Source of the DNA: JASLEW01 sp963732005
GTDB lineage: Bacteria > Acidobacteriota > Thermoanaerobaculia > Multivoradales > UBA5704
DNA: 64,000 nucleotides
Assembly: GCA_963732005.1 (NCBI GenBank)
Contig: CAVSXT010000004.1
Location: 1,736,001 to 1,800,000, forward strand
Direction: 5' to 3'
Positions 25,163 to 33,919 of the stretch are shown piece by piece (position 1 is the stretch's first letter; each line of letters begins with the position of its first letter). The position numbers and the translations under genes are program-made. The notes beneath the pieces were generated by a model, which made no database searches, was not told where the DNA came from, and saw only the letters and a program-made list of their open reading frames with translations.

Positions 25163-26314
25163 ATGGATTTTATCTCGAAGCAAACTCTGCAGGGATTGGC
25201 GGCGGAGCACGGCTCCCCGCGGATCTCGATCTATTTGCCGCTGGACCGCACCGCCCGCGGGCCGGCCACCGATCAGCTGCGCTTCAGGAACCTGCTGCGC
25301 GAGGCGGAGAAGCGGCTGTTGGGCGCTGGCGTGGCCGAACCGGAGATCGCCCACCAGCTCGCCTCCGCCCATGGCCTGCTGCAGGAGCGCGGACCCTGGG
25401 AGCATCAGCACGAGGGCCTCGCCGTCTTCTGCGCCGCCGGCGCCGTCCGCTGCTTCCCGTTGGCGAGCCCGCCCCGCGAGGAGGTCACGGTCGGCGAGCG
25501 CTTCCACCTGCGGCCGCTGCTGCCGCTGCTCGCCCACCAAGTCCCCTTTCACATCCTCGCCCTCAGCCAGGCCCACGTGCGGCTGCTGGCCTGCGACGCC
25601 GCGGGGGTGCACGAGGTGAGAGTCGAGAAGCTGCCGGCGAATCTGGTGGCGGCGCTCGGCAGCGAGCTCGAGCCCGAGTATCTGCAGGTCCACAGCGGGG
25701 TGCATGCCTATGGCGGCAAGGGCGCGGCCGTCTTCTCCGGCCGCGGCTCGGCGCCCGAGGAGACCAAGCAGGAGCTGCCGCGCTTCCTGCAGCGGGTCGA
25801 CGCGCCGCTGGTGGCCACGGCGGCGGTCCGGGACCAGCCGCTGGTGCTCGCCGGCGTCGGCTACCTCGTCGCCATGTACCGCCAGGTGTCCCATCACCCT
25901 CACCTGATGGCGGCAGCGGTGCTGGGCAATCCGGACGCGCTGAGCCCCGAGCAGCTGCACTGCCGGGGCCGGCTCGCCGCGGCGCCCGCGTTGCGCGCCC
26001 ACGAGCACCGTGCCGGCGAGCGCTTCCGCGAGCTCGCCGGCAGCCATCGCGCCTGTACGGATCTGCCGCGCGCCCTGGCGGCGGCGCGCGCCGGAGCCGT
26101 CGAAGCGCTGTTCGTGGCCGCGGACGCCGAGGCCTGGGGCAGCGCCGAGGGCAGCGAGGTCGTCGAGACCCATCCGGCACGGCAAGCCGGCGACGAAGAC
26201 CTCCTCGACCTGCTCGTCGCCCTAACCCTCGCCGGCGGCGGCGAGGTCTACGCGCCGCCGCCCGCCGAGATGCCCGCGGCAGGGGAAGCGCTGGCCGCCC
26301 TGTTGCGGTACTGA
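25163..26314 (+). CDS. baeRF-type (archaeo-eukaryotic release factor-like) protein
   Basis: 383 residues resembling the bacterial homologues of eRF1/Pelota (baeRF families, probably family 3 or 7). N-terminal strand PRISIYLPLDRTARGPATDQ, central RNase H-like region (HEGLAVFCAAGAVRCFPLAS; PFHILALSQAHVRLLACDAA) and a C-terminal L7Ae-like part (ARAGAVEALFVAADAEAWGS). The GGQ loop of true release factors is not evident. The family is proposed to act on stalled ribosomes or in stress. AGGAGG lies seven bases before the ATG. It is divergent from the USP gene and within the palindrome-linked set. Confidence 0.8.
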   Translation: MDFISKQTLQGLAAEHGSPRISIYLPLDRTARGPATDQLRFRNLLREAEKRLLGAGVAEPEIAHQLASAHGLLQERGPWEHQHEGLAVFCAAGAVRCFPLASPPREEVTVGERFHLRPLLPLLAHQVPFHILALSQAHVRLLACDAAGVHEVRVEKLPANLVAALGSELEPEYLQVHSGVHAYGGKGAAVFSGRGSAPEETKQELPRFLQRVDAPLVATAAVRDQPLVLAGVGYLVAMYRQVSHHPHLMAAAVLGNPDALSPEQLHCRGRLAAAPALRAHEHRAGERFRELAGSHRACTDLPRALAAARAGAVEALFVAADAEAWGSAEGSEVVETHPARQAGDEDLLDLLVALTLAGGGEVYAPPPAEMPAAGEALAALLRY

Positions 26315-26321
26315 GGCCACC

Positions 26322-26520
26322 ATGTCCCCGATCGCAACCGCCGTTGTCGGCACCACTCTCGTCGAGAGTAGCGACGAGATCGTCCGCGAGGGGCTTCGGC
26401 ATCGCCGGCGCGGCCGGGGCGAGCGTCCACATATGCGCAGCGAGCCCTGGCCGCGGGCGGAGCGGGTTACGCTTCGGCATCATTCTATGCCGGCCAGCCG
26501 CCGGCGGCGCAGCATCCAGG
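26322..26520 (+). pseudogene. universal stress protein remnant
   Basis: Begins like a USP (TAVVGTTLVESSDEIVREG) eight bases after the baeRF stop, then shifts frame and continues GFGIAGAAGASVHICAASP, after which similarity ends. The missing body and the frameshift mark a decayed fourth USP gene. The next ~200 bases are AT-richer and hold no gene I can support. Confidence 0.75.
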
Positions 26521-26720
26521 CGCGTCGGAGACGGCTGGCCGGCCTCGCGTTCCGCAACCGACCTACCAAACATGGTAAAATAGCGTGCAAAAGAAGCTGA
26601 GACCAATCGAAGTGTTGACCGTCGATTCGCCGACGCCAGCGAGCGGCCCGCGTCGAGGTTGCAATGCGGGTCAACGAGTTAGTTGTTACCCGCCGGCTAA
26701 CTTGCCGAAAGGAAATACCG

Positions 26721-26993
26721 ATGCCGCGATACCTGGTTGAAAGGACGTTCCCGAACGGTCTGCGGATCCCCCTGACGCCCGATGGCGCAGCCACCTGTCG
26801 CAACGTCGTGGCGACGAACGCCGAGGACGGGGTGACCTGGATCCACTCCTACGTCAGCGACGACAAGAGCAAGTCGTTCTGTATCTATGACGGCCCAAGT
26901 CCAGAAGCGATTCGCCGAGTGGCAGGCAAGAATAACCTACCGGTCGATCGGGTCACCCAGGTGAGCGTGCTCGATCCGTACTTCTATCGCTAG
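26721..26993 (+). CDS. DUF4242 (SCO4226-like) small protein
   Basis: 90 residues with the DUF4242 pattern MPRYLVERTFPNGLRIPL, CRNVVATNAEDGVTWIHSYV, SFCIYDGPSPEAIRRVA and LDPYFYR. A characterised Streptomyces member binds nickel through His/Cys residues; here the His of WIHSYV and Cys of SFCIYD are kept. No signal peptide. AAAGGAAAT precedes the ATG. It stands alone between stress genes. Confidence 0.85.
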   Translation: MPRYLVERTFPNGLRIPLTPDGAATCRNVVATNAEDGVTWIHSYVSDDKSKSFCIYDGPSPEAIRRVAGKNNLPVDRVTQVSVLDPYFYR

Positions 26994-27126
26994 CAACCGG
27001 CAGCCCATTCCTCGTCAGCGGCTCTGCAACCGATAGGCGATTGCTGCCGGCTACTCGCCGCGCACCGACGTGGTGCACATCCCGGTGAAGCCGTAGAAGC
27101 AGCGCCGCTCCGGCCCCGGTGCGGAG

Positions 27127-27447
27127 TCAGGCCAGGTCGTCCGCCGGGCCTGGGACAACCGGATACGGCTCGACGGGGCCCTCGATCGCTTCCATAGCGG
27201 CGATGAAAAGATAGGGGAAGGACAGGGGCACGGTCCGGCACAGCCGCAGGATCCGCCCACGCAGGGCCGCGGCCTCTGCTCCGTCCCCCGAAGCTAGCCG
27301 ATAGAGCTGCTGCCAGGCTGCGAGCTCACCACGGTCGAGCAGCTGCGCCAGAACCTCGTCGCTCTGCAGATCGAGACCCGCGCGGTTCCAGAGCGCCCGC
27401 GAGCGAGACAGATCGAAGGGGCTCTCGGATCGCTGTTCTTCCGCCAT
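27127..27447 (-). CDS. small protein of unknown function
   Basis: 106 residues, mostly helical and acidic-neutral (RALWNRAGLDLQSDEVLAQL; ELAAWQQLYRLASGDGAEAA), then SFPYLFIAAMEAIEGPVEPY. No signal peptide and no motif I recognise. GAAAGG precedes the ATG; a start four codons earlier is possible. The codon use looks native. Confidence 0.55.
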   Translation of the reverse strand: MAEEQRSESPFDLSRSRALWNRAGLDLQSDEVLAQLLDRGELAAWQQLYRLASGDGAEAAALRGRILRLCRTVPLSFPYLFIAAMEAIEGPVEPYPVVPGPADDLA

Positions 27448-27520
27448 ACCTTTCAGCATAGCGCTGACCGACCCGTCGGCGCCGGCACGGCCGAACAAAG
27501 CGCGGCGGCGGTTGCCTGGT

Positions 27521-28531
27521 TCACGCCGCCGGCTGCGCCGGCTGCCCCGCCGGGCGGCCGACCTGCGCTGCCCGGTCCATCGCCACGGCTGCTTCCGGAC
27601 CGACCGCCGCACCGGCGAGCGCCGCCAGCGGCGGGATCACCAGGACGCTGGTCCGGCAGGCCCGCACCACGCCTTCGGCGACGCTGCCGAGCAGGAAGCG
27701 CTCGAAACCGCTCAGCCCGTGCGTGCCCATGATCAGCAGCTCCGGGTGGGTCGCCTCGATGCGGTAGAGGATCTCCTCGCGCGCGCCGCCATAGGCCGCC
27801 CAGGGCTCGATCTGCCAGCCGTCGCGGCACTGCGGCGCCAGGAAGAGCGCGAGCTTCTCGGCAGCCCCGCGCACCGCGCCGTCAAGATCGAAATGCGGGA
27901 TGAACCCCTCGTGGACCGCGGGCTCCAGCACGTAGAGCGCCTCGATCGCCGTGCCGCCCCACGCGCCGGCGTGGCCGCCGGTGAAACGGTCGATCAGCGC
28001 CAGCCCGCGCCCGACCACCTCGGCGGAGATCGGCGACAGGTCGACCGGCATCAGCACCCGCCGCGGCGGCACCGCCAGCGGGCCGCGCAGCGCCAGCACC
28101 GGACAGCGCGCCCGGCGCACCACCCGGCTGGCGGTCGAGCCGAAAACGTGAGCGCCAAAAGTGTCGACCGCGCCAACCACGATCAGGTCGACCTGCTCGC
28201 GCCCGGCGATCTCGCCGAGCACGCGATGCGCCGGCCCCTCTGCGACGTGCCGCACGACGTCTGCGCCGTCACCGATGCGCAGCCGCGCGATCTGCTCCTC
28301 CATGGCGCGGCGGCTCGCCTCGGCCAGCTCGTCGTGTCCCGGCGGGATCGCGTAGGCCACCGGCACGAACGGCCCGCCGGCGATCATCACCGGCACCGTA
28401 AAGGCGTGCGCCAGGTGAATGGTCGCGCCGATCGCCCCGGCGATGCGTGCTCCGGCCGCCACCACCTCGTCGCTGCCCTCCCCGAGAGAGGTGCCGATCA
28501 GGACCTTGCTTGGATTCGTCGTAGCGTTCAT
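27521..28531 (-). CDS. universal stress protein, two tandem domains
   Basis: 336 residues with two complete USP folds. Domain 1: KVLIGTSLGEGSDEVVAAGA and GAVDTFGAHVFGSTASRVV (degenerate nucleotide loop). Domain 2: VLMPVDLSPISAEVVGRGLA and GTHGLSGFERFLLGSVAE, a full G-2x-G-9x-GS ATP loop. TAGGAGG lies seven bases upstream of the ATG. It is divergent from the HD-like gene; its promoter has a perfect 16-base copy of the shared palindrome. Confidence 0.93.
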   Translation of the reverse strand: MNATTNPSKVLIGTSLGEGSDEVVAAGARIAGAIGATIHLAHAFTVPVMIAGGPFVPVAYAIPPGHDELAEASRRAMEEQIARLRIGDGADVVRHVAEGPAHRVLGEIAGREQVDLIVVGAVDTFGAHVFGSTASRVVRRARCPVLALRGPLAVPPRRVLMPVDLSPISAEVVGRGLALIDRFTGGHAGAWGGTAIEALYVLEPAVHEGFIPHFDLDGAVRGAAEKLALFLAPQCRDGWQIEPWAAYGGAREEILYRIEATHPELLIMGTHGLSGFERFLLGSVAEGVVRACRTSVLVIPPLAALAGAAVGPEAAVAMDRAAQVGRPAGQPAQPAA

Positions 28532-28553
28532 GTCCGTTCCCTCCTAGCCACCG

Positions 28554-28598
28554 ACGCTAACGCCGCCCGCCGCCGCCGGTCGCCACCCGGCCGGGTGG
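28554..28598 (-). promoter_or_regulatory. USP promoter with perfect shared palindrome
   Basis: CCACCCGGCCGGGTGG (28583-28598), a perfect 16-base palindrome, centred 31.5 bases upstream of TAGCGT (28559 to 28554 on the minus strand). The leader would be about 16 bases and contains AGGAGG. Confidence 0.62.
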
Positions 28599-28602
28599 AG
28601 CG

Positions 28603-28619
28603 CCACCGTCGCGGGGTGG
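28603..28619. promoter_or_regulatory. second shared palindrome in the divergent region
   Basis: CCACCGT-CGC-GGGGTGG, an imperfect copy with a three-base spacer, 20.5 bases from the centre of the perfect site. It lies on the side of the HD-like gene. Confidence 0.4.
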
Positions 28620-28658
28620 GCGCCCGCCCCGCCCCGCCGCGCGGCGGGCGGGACCGGC

Positions 28659-28674
28659 TGGCTCGCACCTTGCA
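28659..28674 (+). promoter_or_regulatory. sigma-54-like promoter
   Basis: TGGCTCGCACCTTGCA fits the -24/-12 consensus TGGCACG-N4-TTGCW with one mismatch and the required GG-N10-GC spacing. It is the only promoter candidate I see for the HD-like gene, whose GTG is 28 bases downstream. No sigma-70-like -10 fits here. Confidence 0.35.
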
Positions 28675-28701
28675 CCGCACTTGCTCGAACAAGGAGGATC
28701 T

Positions 28702-29964
28702 GTGCGGGCAAGCGATGCGCCGGTATTCTTCAGGGTCAAGCTGGAATCGGGCCGCCGGCAGGCGGCGAGCGGCGGCAGTGACGGCAGCGAGGTGCCGGGA
28801 CTCGATCTGGCGCTCGCCGAGTGGGAGGCGGAGGATTTTGCCTGCCGTGCCTTCGATCGGCGCGTCGAGGCGCTCGCCGGCACCGCCCGCGGCGGGGACT
28901 TCGAGATCCGGTTGAGCGGCGAGGCCGGCCGGCTGGAAGCGGCGGCAGGCCAGGTGGCCCTGCGCTGCCAGCGTCTGGCGGACCGCCGTAACACCGCCTC
29001 GGACTGCGAGCTGTTCGTGCGCGTGCTCGGCGCCCATCGCGGCCTCTACGACGGCGCCGATCCACAGGCCGCGGCAAGCCTTGCCCGCGCCCTGGACACC
29101 TGGCAGTGGGTGCTGCGCCTCGATCCCGAGGCGAGCCTGGCGGTGCAAGTCGCGGCTCTGTTCCATCGCCCGGCGCCGCCGGCCAGAGCGGCCGGCGTCC
29201 CCTCGGCTGCGGCCAGCCCGACCTTCCCGGAGGACGGCTCGCGGCGTGGCGCCCTGGCCACCGACGAGCTGCTCGCCGACCTCGGCATCGACCTGGTGAC
29301 CCGGGTGCGCGCCTACCGCCTGATCGCCCGGCTCCAGCGCCCGCCTGCCACAATGGCCGGGCGCCCACCGGTCGCGACCGCCGAGCAGGCATTGCTCGAC
29401 GACGCGGACGCGCTCTCCTTCCTCTCGCTCGACAGCGCCGACTATCTCGCCGAGCACGGCGTGGAGCCGGCGGCGCGCCAGATCGCCGGCCTCCTGGCGC
29501 GCCTGCGCCCGGCCTCCCGCACCAGGATCCGTGGCATGCGGCTGCGGGCCGAGATCGCGCGCATGATCCTCGCCGCCGAGGGCGATCGGGAACGGCGGGC
29601 GCGGGTGCAGCACGGCCGTCCGGCCCCAGATTCCACCGTCCAGGCGGCGCCGGTGCGCGGCGCCAAGCCGAGCCGCGCCGTCGTCATGGCCAGGTCTCGA
29701 CTGTCGGCAGGCCTGGCCGGCGCCGCCGGCATCGCCCGTACCCGCACGGTCGCCCTGCTGGCGCGCGCCGCCGCACTCGGCGCTCTGGCCGGTCCCGCCG
29801 CCAACCGCAGCTCGGTCCCGGTTCGCAGCGGGAGCGGCGCCCACGGCGCAGGTCTCGACCACTCGAACGCCGCAGCTGGATCGCATCCTGGCGCACGCCC
29901 CGGAGCCTTGGAGCCCGCCAGCCACGCCACCGTCTCCCGCCAGGCCGGGCTCGCCAAGGCCTGA
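28702..29964 (+). CDS. DUF4202/HD-like protein with degenerate metal site
   Basis: About 420 residues. The middle resembles HD-type helical proteins: FVRVLGAHRGLYDGADPQAA, LDTWQWVLRLDPEASLAVQV then AALFHRPAPPA where an HD motif would be expected, and LLDDADALSFLSLDSADYLA with RIAGLLARLRP-like helices. The expected His-Asp pair reads HR and the later His is replaced, so phosphohydrolase activity is doubtful. The last ~100 residues are low-complexity Ala/Arg/Ser. GTG was chosen as start because AAGGAGG lies directly upstream. Confidence 0.6.
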   Translation: MRASDAPVFFRVKLESGRRQAASGGSDGSEVPGLDLALAEWEAEDFACRAFDRRVEALAGTARGGDFEIRLSGEAGRLEAAAGQVALRCQRLADRRNTASDCELFVRVLGAHRGLYDGADPQAAASLARALDTWQWVLRLDPEASLAVQVAALFHRPAPPARAAGVPSAAASPTFPEDGSRRGALATDELLADLGIDLVTRVRAYRLIARLQRPPATMAGRPPVATAEQALLDDADALSFLSLDSADYLAEHGVEPAARQIAGLLARLRPASRTRIRGMRLRAEIARMILAAEGDRERRARVQHGRPAPDSTVQAAPVRGAKPSRAVVMARSRLSAGLAGAAGIARTRTVALLARAAALGALAGPAANRSSVPVRSGSGAHGAGLDHSNAAAGSHPGARPGALEPASHATVSRQAGLAKA

Positions 29965-30133
29965 AGCCGCACCAGGTCGCCGGATCGGACCCGCCGCAGC
30001 TCGTCGCCATCGGCGGCGACGGCCACTCGGGCTACGTCGCAGCGGGCCGCCGCGCGCTACCTGCGCCGCCTCGCGGGCTGATCAGGGGCGACGGCCGGCG
30101 TGGTAGGATTTTGCACTCCGTTCGGGCTCCATC

Positions 30134-31252
30134 ATGCTGACGCAGACGTCCCATCTCGATCGCGACCTGCGCGACCTCGGCGGCCGGCCCGACGACGGAG
30201 GCCTGCGCGAGCGCCTCGCCGGCCATGGCCTGGAGGTGCTGCCGGCGCTCGCGACCTACCTGGCCAGCGATCTGCCGATCGCCGTGCTGGAAGGTTACGA
30301 AGCGGTGTGGAAGGCGGTCATGCGGCGGGAGCTGGCGGGCGAGGTGTCGGGCGAGGGCGCCCGCGCCATCGCCGCCTTCCAGCGGCAGGTCGGTCTGCTG
30401 CTCAAGTACAAGAGCTACGCCATCAAGGCGAGCAGCCCGCTGGGCTACTCGATCTTTCTGCAGAACCCCGGCGAGGGATTCAGCTTCCAGCGCCACCTCA
30501 CCCACAAGACCGAGGTCTTCCACATCCTCGACGTCCATCCCGGGGGGTTCGTCTTTCTCTGCACCTCGGACGAGTGGCGGCGCTGCTACGACCGCGAGCG
30601 CTTCGCCGCCTGGCTGGCCGGCGACCGCTCCGACCCGGAGTACGAGCGCTACCGCTTCCCGGCCCGCCCCGGAGACGTGTTCGTGCTCGATCAGCTGGGG
30701 ATCGTGCACACCGTGATCGGCTGCATCCTCGAGGAGTTCGCGACCATCTCGACCGACATGGTGGACCGGCTGCACGACCAGAATCAGGGCAAGCCGATCC
30801 CGGCCGGCTTCGACCGGGCCTATGCCGCCGAGCGCCTGCGGGAGATCCGCTCCCCCGCCGCCAGCCGGCTGGTGGCAGGCCCCCGGCCGGGCAGTGGTGC
30901 CGAGCACGCGGCAAGCTCGGAGCTGATGCCGCGCCCGATTACCGGCGGCAGCAGGACCCTGCTCGCCGACGGCTTCGTCGTCGCCACCCAGATCCGCGTC
31001 GAGCCGCGCGGCGAGACGGAGATCGGCGCCGACCCCTGCCGCGCCGCCGCCCTCTACGTGCGCGCCGGCGAGGGCCGCGTGCTGATGGGCACCGCCGCCG
31101 AGCTGCGGCAGCCCACCCCTCCGAGCCTGCCGCTGTCCGCCAACGGCCTGCTCACCATCCCGCCCGGCATCCACTACGGCTTGGTCAACGAGGGACGGGC
31201 GCCGCTCGAGCTGGTGGAGCACCGGATCCGTCCGGACGTCGCGCTCCACTGA
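30134..31252 (+). CDS. bicupin protein, possible sugar isomerase-like
   Basis: 372 residues with two cupin barrels. The first has FSFQRHLTHKTEVFHILDVH and RPGDVFVLDQLGIVHTVIGC, supplying the His/Glu/His metal ligands. The second (about residues 285-365) has ITGGSRTLLADGF, YVRAGEGRVL and LLTIPPGIHYGLVNEGRAPL with fewer ligands. An N-terminal helical region of ~95 residues precedes them. The KTE-F spacing is like D-lyxose-isomerase/phosphomannose-isomerase-type cupins, but the substrate is unknown. Confidence 0.65.
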   Translation: MLTQTSHLDRDLRDLGGRPDDGGLRERLAGHGLEVLPALATYLASDLPIAVLEGYEAVWKAVMRRELAGEVSGEGARAIAAFQRQVGLLLKYKSYAIKASSPLGYSIFLQNPGEGFSFQRHLTHKTEVFHILDVHPGGFVFLCTSDEWRRCYDRERFAAWLAGDRSDPEYERYRFPARPGDVFVLDQLGIVHTVIGCILEEFATISTDMVDRLHDQNQGKPIPAGFDRAYAAERLREIRSPAASRLVAGPRPGSGAEHAASSELMPRPITGGSRTLLADGFVVATQIRVEPRGETEIGADPCRAAALYVRAGEGRVLMGTAAELRQPTPPSLPLSANGLLTIPPGIHYGLVNEGRAPLELVEHRIRPDVALH

Positions 31253-31327
31253 CACGTCCGGGCCGGCGCGCGAGCGAGCCACGCCAGCCGGCCGGACCAA
31301 CCGCTCGCTCCGATCCGGAGGCTGGCC

Positions 31328-31546
31328 ATGGCGAGGCGGGAGCAGCGTTCTCCGAATCCTCGCCGCTGGCTCGCCGTCTGGCTGCTGCTCACCGCGGTCT
31401 ACGCCGGCGCCCTCGTGGTCTGCCGGGCGCTGACCGGCCAACCGCTTTTCGGCCGCTCCGATCTCGTCGACCTGCTGCTCATCCCCGCCGCGCAGGTCGC
31501 CGCTCTCGCCGCCCTGGCCGCAACCGCCCGGCAGCGGCTCAAATGA
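31328..31546 (+). CDS. small two-helix membrane protein
   Basis: 72 residues: basic N-terminus, TM1 (WLAVWLLLTAVYAGALVVCR), a short loop, TM2 (LLLIPAAQVAALAALAATAR) and a basic end. Function unknown. CCGGAGG lies upstream of the ATG. Its 3' end overlaps the convergent dehydrogenase gene by eight bases. Confidence 0.5.
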   Translation: MARREQRSPNPRRWLAVWLLLTAVYAGALVVCRALTGQPLFGRSDLVDLLLIPAAQVAALAALAATARQRLK

Positions 31547-33572
31547 CCCGGTCGTTGCCGCCGTCCACCGGCACCTGGGCGCCGGTGGTGCGCGAAAAGC
31601 GCGGACCGCAGAGCTCGACCGCCACCTCGGCGACGTCGCGGCTGCGGACCTCGACGCCGAGGACGTTGGACCTGCGGTAGGTTGCGACGTCGAGGCCGTA
31701 GGCCGCGGCGCGCTCGGCGATGCGCTCCTCCGTCCAGAGAGCGGTGTCGAAGACGGCGTTGGGGTGCACGACGTTGACCCGGATGCCGTCGCCGCCCCAT
31801 TCCAGGGCGGCGACGCGGGCCAGCTGCAGCAGGGCGGCCTTGGAGGCGGAATAGGCGGCGACGCCAGGGCCGGGAGCGGGGACGTTCTTCGAGCCGATCA
31901 CCGCCACCCGGCCGCCGCGGGGCGCCAGGCGCAGCAGCGGGTGGCACCGCCGCATCAGGATCAGGTTGGCGTCGAGGTTCACCGCCATCACCCGCCGCCA
32001 TTCGTCCAGCCCGAGAGCGGCGATGTCGCGGCTGGCCGGGAAGACGCCGGCGTTGAGGATCAGCACGTCGAGGCCGCCGAAGGCGGCGACGGCCTCGGCG
32101 AGGGCGCCGGCGACCTCCTGCTCGACCGTGACGTCGCAGCGCAGGCCGAGGGCGGCCGGGCGCGGGAAGAGATCGGCGATCCGCGGCTCGACGTCGAGGC
32201 CGACGACCGCCGCGCCACGCGCCAGCAGCGCCTCGACGCAGGCCTTGCCGATGCCCGAGGCGGCGCCGGTGACCAGCGCCACCTCTCCGGCCAGCGGCGG
32301 CGGCGCGCCGGCCCGCCGCAGCTTGGCTTGCTCGAGGTCCCAGTATTCGACCTCGAACAGCCGCGCCGCCGGCAGCACGCGATAGCCTCCCAGCCGGTCG
32401 GCGCGCTCGATGACGTCCATGGTGTGCTGGTAGATCTCAGCGGCGATCGCCGCCTCGGCGGCGGTCCGCCCGGCGGCCAGCAGGCCCAGCTCCGGATCGA
32501 GAACGATGCGCGGCGCCGGGTCGAGCATGGTCTTGGCCTCGGGCGCGGCGGCGGCATGCTCGTCGAAATAGCGGCGGTAGGCCTCGACGTAGGCGGCCAC
32601 GGCCGCGGCATCGCGGCCGAGCAGCGGCAGGCGGCGGGTGCGCAGCACGTGATCGGGAGTGGCGGGCCCCTGCAGCGCCAGCTCCGCCAGGTCGGGGCGG
32701 CGCACGAAGCGCAGGGAGCGGGGGTCGCGGCGGCTGGTGACGACCAGCGGCCGGCCGGCGGCGGCGCTCAGCTCGCGGCGCAGGCCGGCGATGGCGGCCG
32801 CGGCCGGCTCCGCCAAGCTGGCGTCCGAGCCGCCGGCTGGCGGCGTGCCGGCGGCGCCGGCGGCGCCGGCCGGAGCGAGGACCCAGGCGCCGCGGCCGCG
32901 CAGGTAGGCCTCGGCGAGGCCGACGAGGTGGATCATGCGCTCGTAGGACTCCCGCGCCGTGTCGCCGAAGGAAAAGATGCCGTGCTTGAGCAGCACCAGT
33001 CCCTGGATCGAGTCGCCCGGCGGCGCGCCGCCGGCGGCATGCAGCAGCTCGAAGACGGCGCGGGCGAGCTCGAAGCCGGGCATCACATAGGGGACCACCA
33101 TCATCGCGTCGCCGTAGATCTCCCGCACCCGCTCGGCGCCGTCCGCGGTGTCGGTGACGGTCACCACCGCGTCGGCATGAGTGTGGTCCACGAAGCGGTG
33201 CGGCAGGATGGCGTGCAGGATGGCCTCGACCGAGGGCGCCGGCGCGCCGGCGCGCAGCGTGTGGATGGCCAGCTGCTCGACCATCGAGGGGTCGCCGAGC
33301 GCCGGCAGCTCGGCCAGGCGCCGCGCCGCCGCCAGGCGCACGGGAGCGAAGCCGGCCTCCTCGACGGTCTCGAGGTCCCAGCCGCTGCCCTTGACCCAGA
33401 GGACATCCTCCTCCTCGCCGAACAGGTTCGCCTGGCGCAGCTTGACCGAGGTGTTGCCGCCGCCGTGCAGCACCAGCGAGCGGTCGCGCCCGAGCAGCCG
33501 CGAGGTGTACACGCGCAGGGCGAGATCGCCGCGGTAGCGGCCGGCTTCGGCGTCGTTCCAGAGGCTTTGCAT
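31539..33572 (-). CDS. fused class II aldolase / short-chain dehydrogenase
   Basis: 677 residues. The N-terminal half is a class II (zinc) aldolase: LVLHGGGNTSVKLRQANLFG, the zinc His pair in DHTHADAVVTVTDT and VLLKHGIFSFGDTARESYER. The C-terminal half is an SDR dehydrogenase with VALVTGAASGIGKACVEALL, LILNAGVFPAS and the catalytic YSASKAALLQLARVAALEWG. This fusion is known as bifunctional rhamnulose-1-phosphate aldolase/alcohol dehydrogenase and would turn a sugar phosphate into a triose phosphate plus an oxidised aldehyde. No rhamnose genes are adjacent, so the true substrate is open. The start is MQSLWNDAEAG, with GGAG upstream. Confidence 0.88.
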   Translation of the reverse strand: MQSLWNDAEAGRYRGDLALRVYTSRLLGRDRSLVLHGGGNTSVKLRQANLFGEEEDVLWVKGSGWDLETVEEAGFAPVRLAAARRLAELPALGDPSMVEQLAIHTLRAGAPAPSVEAILHAILPHRFVDHTHADAVVTVTDTADGAERVREIYGDAMMVVPYVMPGFELARAVFELLHAAGGAPPGDSIQGLVLLKHGIFSFGDTARESYERMIHLVGLAEAYLRGRGAWVLAPAGAAGAAGTPPAGGSDASLAEPAAAAIAGLRRELSAAAGRPLVVTSRRDPRSLRFVRRPDLAELALQGPATPDHVLRTRRLPLLGRDAAAVAAYVEAYRRYFDEHAAAAPEAKTMLDPAPRIVLDPELGLLAAGRTAAEAAIAAEIYQHTMDVIERADRLGGYRVLPAARLFEVEYWDLEQAKLRRAGAPPPLAGEVALVTGAASGIGKACVEALLARGAAVVGLDVEPRIADLFPRPAALGLRCDVTVEQEVAGALAEAVAAFGGLDVLILNAGVFPASRDIAALGLDEWRRVMAVNLDANLILMRRCHPLLRLAPRGGRVAVIGSKNVPAPGPGVAAYSASKAALLQLARVAALEWGGDGIRVNVVHPNAVFDTALWTEERIAERAAAYGLDVATYRRSNVLGVEVRSRDVAEVAVELCGPRFSRTTGAQVPVDGGNDRVI

Positions 33573-33919
33573 GGCGGTCTCCCGCGCCGCGCCGACGCGC
33601 TCCGGCCCGTCGGCGGGCCGGCGGCAGTGTAACGCTCGCCGGCGGCCACTGCCCGTCCACCGGATCCACCGTTTGTATCTTCGTAGATTCTCCCTTATCA
33701 TGTTCCGTAAAGACGGAACTTAGCTGGCTTGGCTGCTCGTGCGCAGATGATTTGGCGGGAGCTTAATCAGCAATTTTTTGCTTGCATGTGTCACGAAGTA
33801 GGCCGTCGATGGAACAGAGGAGGTAAGGGTGCGCCTCCGTCGTTTAGCGCTTGTCCGGTGCGCATCCGCATCGCGAGCGAGTTGGGCGGCCCAGTCTGAT
33901 CGCATAGGAGGAGATGGAG
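33573..33919. other. AT-rich intergenic region with inverted repeats
   Basis: 347 bases without a gene, much less GC-rich than the flanks from about 33,670 to 33,800. It contains GTTCCGT-AAAG-ACGGAAC (33702-33719, perfect 7-base stem) and AGCAA-TTTT-TTGCT (33769-33782). Both could be operators or short terminators for the divergent aldolase and TPR genes. I can assign no promoter with confidence. Confidence 0.4.

Noticed and set aside
29690..30080. Alternative frames in the low-complexity end of the HD-like gene
   Set aside because: None of the three frames shows a recognisable domain, so the continuous frame was kept and the tail marked as uncertain.
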